From NCBI GenBank assembly GCA_039928925.1, contig JBDSSF010000003.1:124001-188000 (forward strand): a stretch of 64,000 nt of DNA, given 5' to 3'. The notes below the pieces were generated by a model. That model saw nothing but the letters and a program-made list of their open reading frames with translations. It did no database searches and was not told where the DNA came from. The stretch is from Candidatus Saccharimonadales bacterium (GTDB taxonomy: Bacteria > Patescibacteriota > Saccharimonadia > Saccharimonadales > Saccharimonadaceae). Below, piece by piece: positions 37,473-47,139 of the stretch. The position numbers and the translations under genes are program-made. Position 1 is the first letter of the stretch; every line of letters starts with the position of its first letter.

Positions 37473-38573
37473 ATGAAACTCTCAGTCACTCAAGAAAATC
37501 TATCAAAAGCACTGACAATAGTAGGACGAGTAGCAAGTAGTAAAACACAACTTCCTATTTTAAGTAACATCCTCCTTCGTACAGATGGTACTCGCCTACT
37601 TATCGCTGCAACAAATTTAGAAATCGCTACAACCCAACATATCGGTGCTAAAATTACCGCCCCAGGTGCAATTACAATACCCGCAAAGCTTGTTGTTGAA
37701 TTTGTCTCTAGTCTTCCAAAAGGAACTGTTGATTTAGAAGTGAAAGACAGCCATCTTAGTATTTCTACAGGTAGTTATAGCTCAACAATCCACGGCGTCA
37801 TTGCTGATGAGTTCCCTGAGCTACCAACAATTGATGAATCAGCATCGGTTCACTACACAATCAATACAACAGATTTTAAACAAGCCGTTTCACAAACAAT
37901 CGTGACGAGCGGTAGTGACAACACTCGTCCTGTCCTGACCGGTGTATTTTGGCACTCATTTGAAGGATATCTCTACCTCGCTGCAACTGATGGCTATAGG
38001 TTATCAGAACGAAAACTTATCGAAACAAAAAGTGAGATTGCCGCAATCATTCCAACAACAACACTTCAAGAAGTACTTCGAACTCTAACAGATGATGTAA
38101 ATGAAATTGATGTATTATTTGATGAGACTCAAGTTAGGTTTAGGATTGGCGAATCAGAAGTGACAAGTCGCCTTATTGACGGTAACTATCCAAATTACAG
38201 ACAACTAATACCTGCAAAATCAGAAACAGAAATTGTTGTTTCAACCAGTGATTTTACAAGAATCACGAAGATTGCTGGACTATTCGCTCGTGAATCTGGT
38301 GGCAGTATTACAATAACAGCAGATAAAGAGAAGCAAAGCTTTGCAATACATTCAATCGCCTCACAGATTGGTGAAAATACGTCACACTCAGATGCGAAGA
38401 TTACCAATGACGGCCAAGTGACATTAAACTCTCGCTATCTTAGTGAGGCACTATCTGTTATTGATGGTGATACAGTTATTTTTGGATTTAGTGGAAAACT
38501 GTCCCCTTGTATCCTTACAACGAAAATAAAAGATGTAACTTATAAACACATTATTATGCCTCTAAAAAGCTAA
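37473..38573 (+). CDS. dnaN: DNA polymerase III beta sliding clamp
   Basis: 366 residues with the three-domain clamp pattern: MKLSVTQENLSKALTIVGRV at the start, LPILSNILLRT, a central GVFWHSFEGYLYLAATDGYRLSE, and the C-terminal LSEALSVIDGDTVIFGFSGKLSPCILT. The end KHIIMPLKS corresponds to the usual YVIMPMR(L). It holds the replicase on DNA. recF follows after one base. Confidence 0.97.
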   Translation: MKLSVTQENLSKALTIVGRVASSKTQLPILSNILLRTDGTRLLIAATNLEIATTQHIGAKITAPGAITIPAKLVVEFVSSLPKGTVDLEVKDSHLSISTGSYSSTIHGVIADEFPELPTIDESASVHYTINTTDFKQAVSQTIVTSGSDNTRPVLTGVFWHSFEGYLYLAATDGYRLSERKLIETKSEIAAIIPTTTLQEVLRTLTDDVNEIDVLFDETQVRFRIGESEVTSRLIDGNYPNYRQLIPAKSETEIVVSTSDFTRITKIAGLFARESGGSITITADKEKQSFAIHSIASQIGENTSHSDAKITNDGQVTLNSRYLSEALSVIDGDTVIFGFSGKLSPCILTTKIKDVTYKHIIMPLKS

Positions 38574-38574
38574 C

Positions 38575-39612
38575 ATGACACTCCTCCGTCGGCTGAAAGT
38601 TCAAAATTTCCGTACCCATCAAGCGATGGATATTACTATTCATGACGGTGTCACCCTTATTACAGGATCAAATGGTAGCGGTAAAACATCACTCATTGAA
38701 GCAATTTATATCGCACTACGCGGATCCTCTTTTCGTGGAGCTGACCTTGACATCGTTCGCCATAGTAGTGAATGGTGGCGGATCGATTTACTAAGCGATG
38801 ATCAGACGACACGGAGTGTTTTGTTTGATTCTTCAAAATCAACTGGCCGTAAACGATTTATCATAGACAGTAAGACGACATACCGCCTTCCGCAAAAGCA
38901 TAAATCTCCCGTTGTATTGTTTGAACCGGATGATCTTCGACTCTTACATGGATCACCAGCACGGCGTCGTTTATTTATAGATAGCTTTATTGGGCAATTA
39001 GACCCCACCTATACGTCAACTCTTCATAAATATGAACGAGGACTCAAGCAGCGCAATAATTTGCTTAAAAAGCCGTACATCGCTGACGATGAACTATTTG
39101 TATGGGATTTGCTACTCAGCGAATATGGGTATGAGATTATTCAAAAAAGAGTTTACTATACTACCCTTCTTCAATCAGAACTAGAGTTAACCTATAATTC
39201 AATTGCACATACTGACGATGAAGTGAAAATACATTACTCACATGACATATCTCAGCAGAAACTTCTCGCAGACCTCCATGATCACCATATGAAAGATAAG
39301 CTACTCGGTAATACGAGTGTCGGACCACACCGTCATGATATTGAATTTATTTTTAATACGATGCCCGCGACAAGTGTTGCATCAAGGGGTGAAATTCGTA
39401 GTATTGTATTAGCACTAAAGTTCCTTGAAGTGAAGATTATCGAAACGAATCTTGGACAAAAACCAATTATTTTACTAGATGACGTCTATAGTGAACTCGA
39501 TGAAACCCGTCGCCATAAGCTCGTCGACAGTATTAGTGAGTATCAGGTAATTATGACAAATACTCACGGTCTGCCAGAGGCAAAGACATATAACCATATT
39601 GAATTAAACTAG
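38575..39612 (+). CDS. recF: DNA replication and repair protein RecF
   Basis: 345 residues. It begins LLRRLKVQNFRTHQAMDITI, followed by Walker A ITGSNGSGKTSLIEAIY. The ABC-like signature is in the region VASRGEIRSIVLALKFLE, with Walker B ILLDDVYSELDETRR. RecF loads RecA at gaps with RecO and RecR. Its stop codon overlaps the convergent neighbour's stop (CTAG). gyrB, which often follows, is not present here. Confidence 0.96.
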   Translation: MTLLRRLKVQNFRTHQAMDITIHDGVTLITGSNGSGKTSLIEAIYIALRGSSFRGADLDIVRHSSEWWRIDLLSDDQTTRSVLFDSSKSTGRKRFIIDSKTTYRLPQKHKSPVVLFEPDDLRLLHGSPARRRLFIDSFIGQLDPTYTSTLHKYERGLKQRNNLLKKPYIADDELFVWDLLLSEYGYEIIQKRVYYTTLLQSELELTYNSIAHTDDEVKIHYSHDISQQKLLADLHDHHMKDKLLGNTSVGPHRHDIEFIFNTMPATSVASRGEIRSIVLALKFLEVKIIETNLGQKPIILLDDVYSELDETRRHKLVDSISEYQVIMTNTHGLPEAKTYNHIELN

Positions 39613-40289
39613 TTTGTTAGTAGTACCGGTAAACCAAGATCGATCGCATTAACTTTACTTAGGACATCGTGAGGAATTTGCGGATAATCTCTTGCAGCTA
39701 AAGTTATTGACGGTGGATTTGTTACAAGAACCCATCCATTCGTTTCTTTTTTCATGACAAATCGGAGACGGTCACGACTTAATGAGTCAGTTCCCGTGTA
39801 GTTGAGTGTGCTTCCAAACCACTCACCATGCTTATATAGACTTCCTTCATTCAGTGAGTAGAGATTCTTTAGATTTGGGCTATCGCGATCAAGAGCAGCA
39901 AGAATTCCGGGGAGCTCTGAGTTTAATTTAGTTGCAAGATATGTATTGTTATAATCAGCAGTAATATTTTCACTTACAGGCGTATCACCAACGATTAGCT
40001 TTGTGGTTGCATCGTTAATATTTTCACCCGTTGGTTTTAGGGTATAAATTCCCTTCTTAAGAGTCATCTCTTTGCCTTGTTGTATAGTTTGATTAAATTC
40101 TCCAAGTCCACTTGATATACCAGACGTTGCATCTCCGTCATAAATGTCTACTTTTTGAATAAGCGTACTATCAAACGTGACAATTACTTTTTGAATGGAA
40201 TTAATATAATTTACATAGATAACGACAGGCGTAATAATAATAACGAGTACAATAACGGCAATAATAATTTTTCGGTATTTATATAACAT
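39609..40289 (-). CDS. Single-pass membrane protein with extracytoplasmic domain
   Basis: 226 residues: a short basic N-terminus, one helix (about 8-27) and an extracytoplasmic domain of about 200 residues. The beta-rich stretch VIVTFDSTLIQKVDIYDGD and the segment KKGIYTLKPTGENIND resemble a PEGA-like surface domain. C-terminal markers are FVMKKETNGWVLVTNPPSITL and DYPQIPHDVL. I do not recognise the family. It is the last gene of the long leftward cluster of secretion genes, two bases after its neighbour, so it is likely an accessory part of that machine. Confidence 0.65.
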   Translation of the reverse strand: MLYKYRKIIIAVIVLVIIITPVVIYVNYINSIQKVIVTFDSTLIQKVDIYDGDATSGISSGLGEFNQTIQQGKEMTLKKGIYTLKPTGENINDATTKLIVGDTPVSENITADYNNTYLATKLNSELPGILAALDRDSPNLKNLYSLNEGSLYKHGEWFGSTLNYTGTDSLSRDRLRFVMKKETNGWVLVTNPPSITLAARDYPQIPHDVLSKVNAIDLGLPVLLTN

Positions 40290-40291
40290 AA

Positions 40292-40657
40292 CTATTTCTC
40301 CAGCGGGTTTTTATAGTCAATAAATTCTATTTTATAGTCCGTTGGATCGTATCCCCAACTCTGTAATTTACCAATTGCAGTATATCTGTAGCGTGGTGAT
40401 GGTGTGCGAATAGTAAGTGTTATTTGATTTGTTGTCTGGCTGTCTGTTTTATAGCTAATATTATAATAAGGATCTTGGTACGGAAGTCGTGAAACAATTG
40501 GGTTATCCGTTAAAAATGAGCTACTCGGATCGATTATAGCGGGTGGTTGTGATTTCATAAGTAACGCCCCCCCGACAATCACAAGTGCAAAAATAATAAG
40601 TATGACCACTGCAATTATTTGCCGGATATATCTATCAATAAATTCTTTTAGTGCCAT
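40292..40657 (-). CDS. Small single-pass membrane protein
   Basis: 121 residues with one N-terminal helix (about 12-33) and an extracytoplasmic domain of about 85 residues that contains NISYKTDSQTTNQITLTIRT. A helix followed by a small beta-rich domain is also how VirB8-like and pseudopilin-like proteins look, but the similarity is only in layout. It lies one base from each neighbour, in the same operon. Function is unknown. Confidence 0.6.
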   Translation of the reverse strand: MALKEFIDRYIRQIIAVVILIIFALVIVGGALLMKSQPPAIIDPSSSFLTDNPIVSRLPYQDPYYNISYKTDSQTTNQITLTIRTPSPRYRYTAIGKLQSWGYDPTDYKIEFIDYKNPLEK

Positions 40658-40658
40658 A

Positions 40659-41147
40659 TTATACCTTTACCGAATTATCATTTTTTAATACTTTTGATTC
40701 ATCATCTTTAATTTCTATAGTAAATTCAGTATCACTAACCATCTTTATAGTTACAAAAATATACTTTGTACTACCAATATCACCAAGCCGCGCTTTAAAA
40801 GTGTAGGTTCGCGAGCTTTTATCAAATAATAAAGACTTTGCGTTGATTGCGACCTGATTATAGGTGTTTTTATATGTATCAGTAACAGTTGCCTGTATGA
40901 CATTTTGTATCTTTTGATATTGAACAGATGATATACCGAGTTTTGTAAGTAAAGCACCTCCGTACACTGGAGTTTGTGGTAACTTTTCACCTGAAGTTAC
41001 ACCGTTTACTGTTATAACAAGACCTGTATCAGGATCAAGCGCATCATATGCAGTTTGATACTTTGCCTGATAAATAAAATACACACCAGTAGCCGCTGCG
41101 ATGAGAAGAAGTATGAGAGCTGTGAGTATGCCGTATTGTTTATTCAT
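40659..41147 (-). CDS. Single-pass membrane protein, secretion-cluster accessory
   Basis: 162 residues: one N-terminal helix (ILTALILLLIAAATGVYFIYQ) followed by an extracytoplasmic domain with ITVNGVTSGEKLPQTP and YIFVTIKMVSDTEFTIEIKD. Ends highly charged. I do not recognise the domain. It is nine bases downstream of the three-domain hydrolase. It and the two proteins after it all share the plan of one helix plus a small outer domain, as VirB8-like scaffold proteins do. Confidence 0.6.
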   Translation of the reverse strand: MNKQYGILTALILLLIAAATGVYFIYQAKYQTAYDALDPDTGLVITVNGVTSGEKLPQTPVYGGALLTKLGISSVQYQKIQNVIQATVTDTYKNTYNQVAINAKSLLFDKSSRTYTFKARLGDIGSTKYIFVTIKMVSDTEFTIEIKDDESKVLKNDNSVKV

Positions 41148-41156
41148 ATATCTTTC

Positions 41157-43535
41157 CTATGGTTTTATTGCTATTGTTGCACTTCGGAATTCTGATGCGC
41201 CGTATATTAGATTTGGGTCCCAGGGCTTCTGGTTATATGCATCAGTACCTTCTGAAGGAGCGGCAGGATCACCGATAAGATATTGGCCGTCTGCTGTTAT
41301 GCCACGAAGAACGATGAAGTGACCACCACTTGTAAATGGTTTTGCTCCAGCTCCACTGACGATAACCATATTTCCGGACTTGAGAGCTGAGTCAATTTTC
41401 AATTTTATGTCTGATGGTGGTGGCGAGTAAGCAAATTGTAATTCACCTTTTACACCCCAGTTGGCGAGAATTTTTGGCATTTCATTTGCGTTATATGGTG
41501 TTGAATTTGCTTTAATCCACTCACCAACAATATAGGGGTTAATCGATTTATCTTTCCAAGTTGCAATTACCATCGCCGGTGATGTAGCGCCACAAGCGTT
41601 ACCAGCGTATGATCCGCCTGAGTATTCTTTCTGTCCCCATTGAGGATCACCTTGACGATAAAAGACGAAGTCACCTGCTGCAACTGCTGGACCCATGCTG
41701 GTTGGTGTTGCTGCTGCACATCCAGAAGCTGAAGCGGCAGTTGGAGTTCCCGCGGCCGTCGGTACTCCGGTTGCAACCGGAGCTTTATCTGCGTAAAGAT
41801 CATAAACTCGCTTTGCTTCTCCACCACGAACAGTTCGGACGGCATCAGGAGTATCACCAGACTCCTCGTATCCACGGAAGTCGTCACTTGGTCCCCTAAT
41901 ATTAGAACCTTTTCGTCCATGAATTGTAATTGCAGCCTCAACAGGATCAGTTTCTGTTTTTAGTACTGCGAGCATTTTTGCCCAGGTTGGACTGTTGAGT
42001 TCCTGCCAGACAAATCCTAACTGACCGCCCATATCGATCATACTGACATTTTTTGACTTTATAAATGCGACAAGTGGATCTTGACGTTCTGGGAATGTCC
42101 ACTGAACGAGTCCAAAACCTGTTCCACTTTGTGGGACGTAATTAGGATCACTCGTTGTGGTACTAGGTTGAACAGCAGCAGGATTTAAACCAGATTCTTG
42201 AACCATATTGCCAATAAAACCAGATGCTTGTGCTAATGTAAGACCATTATTCATAAAGAACGATAGAATCTTTTCGGTATTATCTTTACCGGTGAGTTCG
42301 ATTGATGTTGTTGCTCCCGCTGCAGTACAACAACCACTAGTGGCTGAACTTGTGTCTGTAGAAGCGTCAGAGGCTGCAGGGGTTCCACCGCGGAATTTTA
42401 TTGCATGTTGATAAGCTACTTCAATTTTATCCGTTGAAACCTTTGCAGAGACCGTTTTAATAACCGCCGCAAGATCAGTACTATCAAACAAAGGCATATC
42501 GACACCTGCATTCATAGCTGCAGCGACTGCATCAGGAACACTCATGTTTGTATACTTTGTCATTGGGGTAAGATCATCAGTTGTGATTAGCCCAGCGAAT
42601 CCAATTGTTTCATGGAGGTACGCGATAGCTTCTGGATTGATACTGACAGGCGTACTACCCCACTCATTAATATATCCGTTACTAAGCATGACAGCAGCAC
42701 CGTTTTGATTACCAATAGCTTTGTATGGCTTGAGTTGACCAGCATCTTCCATGGCCTTGAGGCTTTGAGAGGCAGATTTACCTTTGTCTGTATTTTGAGT
42801 AAGATCACCAATACCTGGGAAGTGTTTATACACAGGTTTTACACCACCATCACTAAGTCCTCTGGCAAATGCTCCAGCTTTTTCAGAAATAACGTCAGGA
42901 TTAGTTGACCAGGTACGTTCGGCAATTGTCATAAAACCTTTTGGATTTTGGATATCTAATACAGGAGCGAGATCGATGTTTGCTCCATTAGCCATCATCG
43001 CATCTGCAACTTTTTTACCTTGAATTTCGATTTGCGATGCAGTCATATTCGCACCCATATCTTTAGCTGACGGCATACTTGGAGCAAAACGTGTTACTTT
43101 ACCGCCTTCATCGTCGGCACTAATGAACATTGGCGTACCATTAGATGTATTTAGATCTGTAAAGAATTTTGCATTTAACTTTGAAAAATCTTCGCCGTTA
43201 AAGAATACTCCACCAATTTTAAAATCTTTTACCGCTGTGCTCACAGCATCTGTTTGAGTTGGATCAAAGCCAACAACAAAAGTCTGGGCAATCTTTTGCT
43301 CAGGAGTAATACTTGCAGGTGCTGCTGTTGCGACGCCTGCTGGAGTTGCACTACAGGATTTTGCAGAACGGCTATATGTGAGGATATCATTACCTGCGTA
43401 GAACGCAGGATCATCACCAGTTGACTGTGCATATGAAATGGCTGGTGAGAAAGTTGAAAAAACAAAGGCGCTGATCATAGTGAATATAACGAATCGCTGA
43501 CCAATACGGATAGACTTATTTCGAATTATTCTCAT
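41157..43535 (-). CDS. Three-domain cell-wall hydrolase: GH3 glucosaminidase, lysozyme, C39-like peptidase
   Basis: 792 residues with an N-terminal signal peptide or anchor (about 1-36). Residues about 77-370 are a GH3 domain like NagZ: DDEGG (141-145), KHFPG (237-241) and the nucleophile region TTDDL (318-322). Residues about 415-540 resemble a phage tail lysozyme: ILSFFMNNGLTLAQASGFIG and VQESGLNP, with Glu447 as catalytic candidate. Residues about 622-792 resemble C39-like peptidases: FYRQGDPQWG, ACGATS with Cys648, and GGHFIVL with His739. Ala/Thr/Ser linkers separate the domains. The enzyme could cut both sugar and peptide bonds of peptidoglycan. It overlaps its upstream neighbour by four bases, inside the secretion operon. 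Confidence 0.85.
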   Translation of the reverse strand: MRIIRNKSIRIGQRFVIFTMISAFVFSTFSPAISYAQSTGDDPAFYAGNDILTYSRSAKSCSATPAGVATAAPASITPEQKIAQTFVVGFDPTQTDAVSTAVKDFKIGGVFFNGEDFSKLNAKFFTDLNTSNGTPMFISADDEGGKVTRFAPSMPSAKDMGANMTASQIEIQGKKVADAMMANGANIDLAPVLDIQNPKGFMTIAERTWSTNPDVISEKAGAFARGLSDGGVKPVYKHFPGIGDLTQNTDKGKSASQSLKAMEDAGQLKPYKAIGNQNGAAVMLSNGYINEWGSTPVSINPEAIAYLHETIGFAGLITTDDLTPMTKYTNMSVPDAVAAAMNAGVDMPLFDSTDLAAVIKTVSAKVSTDKIEVAYQHAIKFRGGTPAASDASTDTSSATSGCCTAAGATTSIELTGKDNTEKILSFFMNNGLTLAQASGFIGNMVQESGLNPAAVQPSTTTSDPNYVPQSGTGFGLVQWTFPERQDPLVAFIKSKNVSMIDMGGQLGFVWQELNSPTWAKMLAVLKTETDPVEAAITIHGRKGSNIRGPSDDFRGYEESGDTPDAVRTVRGGEAKRVYDLYADKAPVATGVPTAAGTPTAASASGCAAATPTSMGPAVAAGDFVFYRQGDPQWGQKEYSGGSYAGNACGATSPAMVIATWKDKSINPYIVGEWIKANSTPYNANEMPKILANWGVKGELQFAYSPPPSDIKLKIDSALKSGNMVIVSGAGAKPFTSGGHFIVLRGITADGQYLIGDPAAPSEGTDAYNQKPWDPNLIYGASEFRSATIAIKP

Positions 43536-44020
43536 GATAGTGCAATCCTTACTTCCGGAGGTAGATCGATAGCATCTGGAAATGTTGTTCCAGGTCCCGC
43601 GATAACCTCTAATCCACCAGCAGCTGTTCCGTTATCTTTAATAATTATTTTTGCATCATCAGTCTGTACGGTTGTTAGTCGAATTGTGACAATGTACCAA
43701 GCTTTTATAGGTGAAACAACAGTAAGAATAATATAGTTAGCTTTTCCATTAGATCTAACAAGGGGCTGAGGAGCTGCTTTTATTATAGTACTATTTAGCT
43801 CATCATTTGTACGGTTTGGATACTCGTTAATTTTAATTGGACTATTACCAACCGTTGGAGTGCTCGTAGGAGGTGTAATTTCAGCGGTTGTATCTGGACT
43901 ATTTGAAATAACTGGCGTAACCACCTCTTTCGGCTTCGTGACGACGTACCATATTAAAACCCCACCAACAATAAGTAAAATTACAGTGATAATGATGACA
44001 AACTTATTTTTAATCATCAT
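43532..44020 (-). CDS. Single-pass membrane protein with Pro/Thr-rich stalk
   Basis: 162 residues: one helix (about 7-26), a Pro/Thr/Ser-rich stalk (TPPTSTPTVGNSPIKINEYP) and a small domain with NYIILTVVSPIKAWYIVTIRL. It overlaps both neighbours by four bases, so it is translated together with the NlpC/P60-bearing protein and the three-domain hydrolase. I do not recognise the family. Confidence 0.6.
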   Translation of the reverse strand: MMIKNKFVIIITVILLIVGGVLIWYVVTKPKEVVTPVISNSPDTTAEITPPTSTPTVGNSPIKINEYPNRTNDELNSTIIKAAPQPLVRSNGKANYIILTVVSPIKAWYIVTIRLTTVQTDDAKIIIKDNGTAAGGLEVIAGPGTTFPDAIDLPPEVRIALS

Positions 44021-47000
44021 GATGCTGGTACCGTTGCACCTGGTTTTTTAAATCGAAGAACATGTTCCCATGCTCCCCAGGTTCCACTGGCCGGACCAAC
44101 TTGTTTTGGAAATGCCGTATTATCTGTGTGCGCACCGAATTGCTGGAATTTTTGAGCTGCAACATCATTTGATACAACAATTTCTGTATGCCCAGTACGA
44201 AGAAGGATATCTCCAGGACCTGCTTGAGCTTTTGGTATTTCAGTGAAGTTTGAGTTGCCAAGCATGTTGCCAGTCGCAATATCTCCAACATCCACACCAA
44301 ATGCGTCAAAGATTGACATACGAACAAGACCACTACAATCTACAATAGCGTCTGTTCCAGCCTTAAAGCCACCAGCGTTAAATTTAGCCATGAAGGCTGC
44401 TGCTGTTCCACTATGTCCACCTGCGTATACGTATCCGTAGTCATCAAACTTGAATGAATGACAACTAATCTGGCCAAGATCATCAGCTGGAAGTGTTTTA
44501 CATGCCTCTGGTGCGGTTGCACTAACTGTACTTCCACCAGTTGCAGCTGTTGATGTGCCACCATCCTGTGCGCTTGGATCTGGTTCGGAATCCATACCAT
44601 CATTAATTGGGTTGTCTATATTGTAGACACGGTAATATTTAAATGCTACTGATCCACTTGGCCCATCACCCATACATTCCGTACCAAGTCCAGCACCGTT
44701 GTTATCATCCGCATTATCAGACTCACCCCATCCAGCTGTGCGGTCTGTACATAGTTTCTGCCATGCCTCGTAGTCACTTCCGGCAACTGCTTCGCCAGTA
44801 TCACTATTTATCTGTTGGTTATCAAGCATATAGTTGAGTGCAGTTGACGAGTCCATATTAAGTTCATCAGTTGGAAGAACGTAACGGACATTACAAAATA
44901 CATCGGCATCAATTCCAACATCATCATATCCTGGATCGGGACATTTGCTAAATCTATCTGGATTAAAAACCTGATCAGCACTTGCCTGTGGGATAATACT
45001 ACTAAAAGCTGCACCGAGGAACGATGGAATACTTGTCAGCGCTGCTGCGATACTACCTGTTGACTCAACGATCGTTGGATTTACTTTTCGCACTAAAGAA
45101 CCAAGGAAAGAGTACTGTTTCGTGACATCAAAAGGCGTACTCTTCGCTTCATATGTTTCCATAGCAACATCCTGACTCTTCACTTCATCAGTAATGGCGA
45201 GATATGACTTTAACGAGGCTTTATTAGCAGGTTTAAGACCACGCTGTTTTGCGAAGTCACCCATAAGGGCTCCACCACCTGAAAATGCCGCGTCACCAAC
45301 CGCAACGTTTTTCGTATCAGCCCCAACAACTTTACCAGCAATGATATCAGCAAGCTGGGCCTCTAGGAATGGGGTTGCAAAACCAATTGCAACGGACGCT
45401 CCAACTGTTGCGAACGTAAGTATACCAAATGATCCAACGGCGGATGCAAGTCCTGCAATAAGACCAGCTGTTCGAGCCCACCAACTCTGAACAGTTTTAC
45501 AGGTATTTCTGATATTTTCGCGCGCAATCTTTGGAGTTTTCGCTGTCCCTAGATTTAAGATTCCAGCGATTGTATCCACAACACCCGATAGTGTTCCGAC
45601 AAGTCCACCACCCGTCATAAACTGCTGTGATCTTGAAGTGAGTGTTGGCGCTTCGTTGTATGCAGCTGTTTTATAGCCCGGTGAATCTAAGGCGCTTTTA
45701 CCGTAAAAGGAATTTGATACATCCTTTGTTTGAAGGTTTCCTGTTGTCTTATCAATACCAGTAATACTCGATTCATCAGTTGCTGTTTTATTAAGATCAA
45801 GGTCGGTTAATTTTTTTCCAACATACTCAACATCACCTGGCTTTGCATCCCCTGCTTTAATTGCATCAGCAGTGTTAAAGAATACCATTGCAAACTGTGC
45901 AAGCTGGACGGCACGAGTGATTTTTGCAGCTGCTGCAACTGCCCTCGCTGTGTTATAGACAGTACAAGCTGTGTCTGCATATCCGATAATAGATATTCCC
46001 TTGAGGCCAGATTTAAGGACACCTTCTGTCGCGTGACCTCCAACTTTAGCAGAGTCATTAATACGTCCAACTCCACCAGAGCTATCAGCTATTTCTTTAA
46101 ACTTTGGATTAGGATTTTTATTAGCATCAAGTTCATATACTTTTTCACCTGTTGAATCAGTGTAATATTTCCCTTTTCCATCATTATCATCTTGAACCGG
46201 GCCTTTATCTGTTAGACCCGTAAAGGCCTTGTCACCGGCAGTTGCATTATCGACTGCCTTATTCCGTTCTTCGTCGGTATTACCTACAACTTTTTTGGAT
46301 TTGTCGGTTTTAAACTTCGTATATACTTTTTTAGCAACCGAATCCGAAAATCCAGCAAATTTTGGATTGTACGTTTTTCGAAGTGCACTACGGAGAGCCG
46401 GATCACTTTTTGCTAGTTCAGTGAGATGACCTGGATCAGTTATCTTAACTCCGTCTGGAGTAGATATTCCTGTAATAGTATTTCGACCTGTGAGACCATT
46501 TTTTTCGGTTGTTATGTCTTTAAACCCAGCATTTTTAAATTGCTGAACCTGTTTATCTGACATAGTCGTAAATTTACAACGAATCTTCACGCTACCGCAT
46601 GAACTAAGTTTTGGAGACAAACCACTTAGTCTTGCTTTAAGAACTTTATCCGTACGAAGATCCATTGTCGTAAGTTGATCATTTAAACTTCCACGGAGTG
46701 TTTCACTGAATTGAATTGGTAGTAAAGGAATACTAACGAGCGAAAATAGACCACCACCCCCAAGCAGTGCAGTGACGATAAGTGCCATCGGTCCTTTTTT
46801 CTTCGCAACATTTACAACACCACTAAATCGCCCACCACTATTTTGAGCTGAGTCATTTTTTGTAAATGAATTTTTCCAGCCACCAGCGTTTTCTTCTTGG
46901 TTTTTAGCGGCATCACGGCTACTATTACTATCCTCGTTATCATTTTTACTAATCTTCTTGGTACTAAGCGGCTGACCATCGTGATTTTCAGGATCGTTTG

Positions 47001-47127
47001 CAAATGCTTCAGCTTGATCAACACCACTTTTACTATACGCATCCGGAAACTGTTCCGCAGCATGAAGATTAGCCGGGTTATAGGCTTCGTCTTGCTCCTC
47101 TTTACTATCACTTGTTCTCAGTGCCAT
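44017..47127 (-). CDS. Large secretion-cluster membrane protein with C-terminal NlpC/P60-like domain
   Basis: 1036 residues. A charged cytoplasmic N-terminus (1-110) precedes a membrane helix (about 113-138). A long middle part has further hydrophobic stretches, near KITRAVQLAQFAMVFFNTA and GLIAGLASAVGSFGILTFA. The last 150 residues resemble NlpC/P60: IVDCSGLVRMSIFDAFGV with Cys931 and RTGHTEIVV with His980. It could cleave peptide cross-links where the machine passes through the wall. It starts its own sub-operon: TATAAT on the minus strand (47139-47144) ends eleven bases before the ATG, inside the virB4 stop region. Confidence 0.75.
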   Translation of the reverse strand: MALRTSDSKEEQDEAYNPANLHAAEQFPDAYSKSGVDQAEAFANDPENHDGQPLSTKKISKNDNEDSNSSRDAAKNQEENAGGWKNSFTKNDSAQNSGGRFSGVVNVAKKKGPMALIVTALLGGGGLFSLVSIPLLPIQFSETLRGSLNDQLTTMDLRTDKVLKARLSGLSPKLSSCGSVKIRCKFTTMSDKQVQQFKNAGFKDITTEKNGLTGRNTITGISTPDGVKITDPGHLTELAKSDPALRSALRKTYNPKFAGFSDSVAKKVYTKFKTDKSKKVVGNTDEERNKAVDNATAGDKAFTGLTDKGPVQDDNDGKGKYYTDSTGEKVYELDANKNPNPKFKEIADSSGGVGRINDSAKVGGHATEGVLKSGLKGISIIGYADTACTVYNTARAVAAAAKITRAVQLAQFAMVFFNTADAIKAGDAKPGDVEYVGKKLTDLDLNKTATDESSITGIDKTTGNLQTKDVSNSFYGKSALDSPGYKTAAYNEAPTLTSRSQQFMTGGGLVGTLSGVVDTIAGILNLGTAKTPKIARENIRNTCKTVQSWWARTAGLIAGLASAVGSFGILTFATVGASVAIGFATPFLEAQLADIIAGKVVGADTKNVAVGDAAFSGGGALMGDFAKQRGLKPANKASLKSYLAITDEVKSQDVAMETYEAKSTPFDVTKQYSFLGSLVRKVNPTIVESTGSIAAALTSIPSFLGAAFSSIIPQASADQVFNPDRFSKCPDPGYDDVGIDADVFCNVRYVLPTDELNMDSSTALNYMLDNQQINSDTGEAVAGSDYEAWQKLCTDRTAGWGESDNADDNNGAGLGTECMGDGPSGSVAFKYYRVYNIDNPINDGMDSEPDPSAQDGGTSTAATGGSTVSATAPEACKTLPADDLGQISCHSFKFDDYGYVYAGGHSGTAAAFMAKFNAGGFKAGTDAIVDCSGLVRMSIFDAFGVDVGDIATGNMLGNSNFTEIPKAQAGPGDILLRTGHTEIVVSNDVAAQKFQQFGAHTDNTAFPKQVGPASGTWGAWEHVLRFKKPGATVPAS

Positions 47128-47139
47128 AAATTACTTCTA

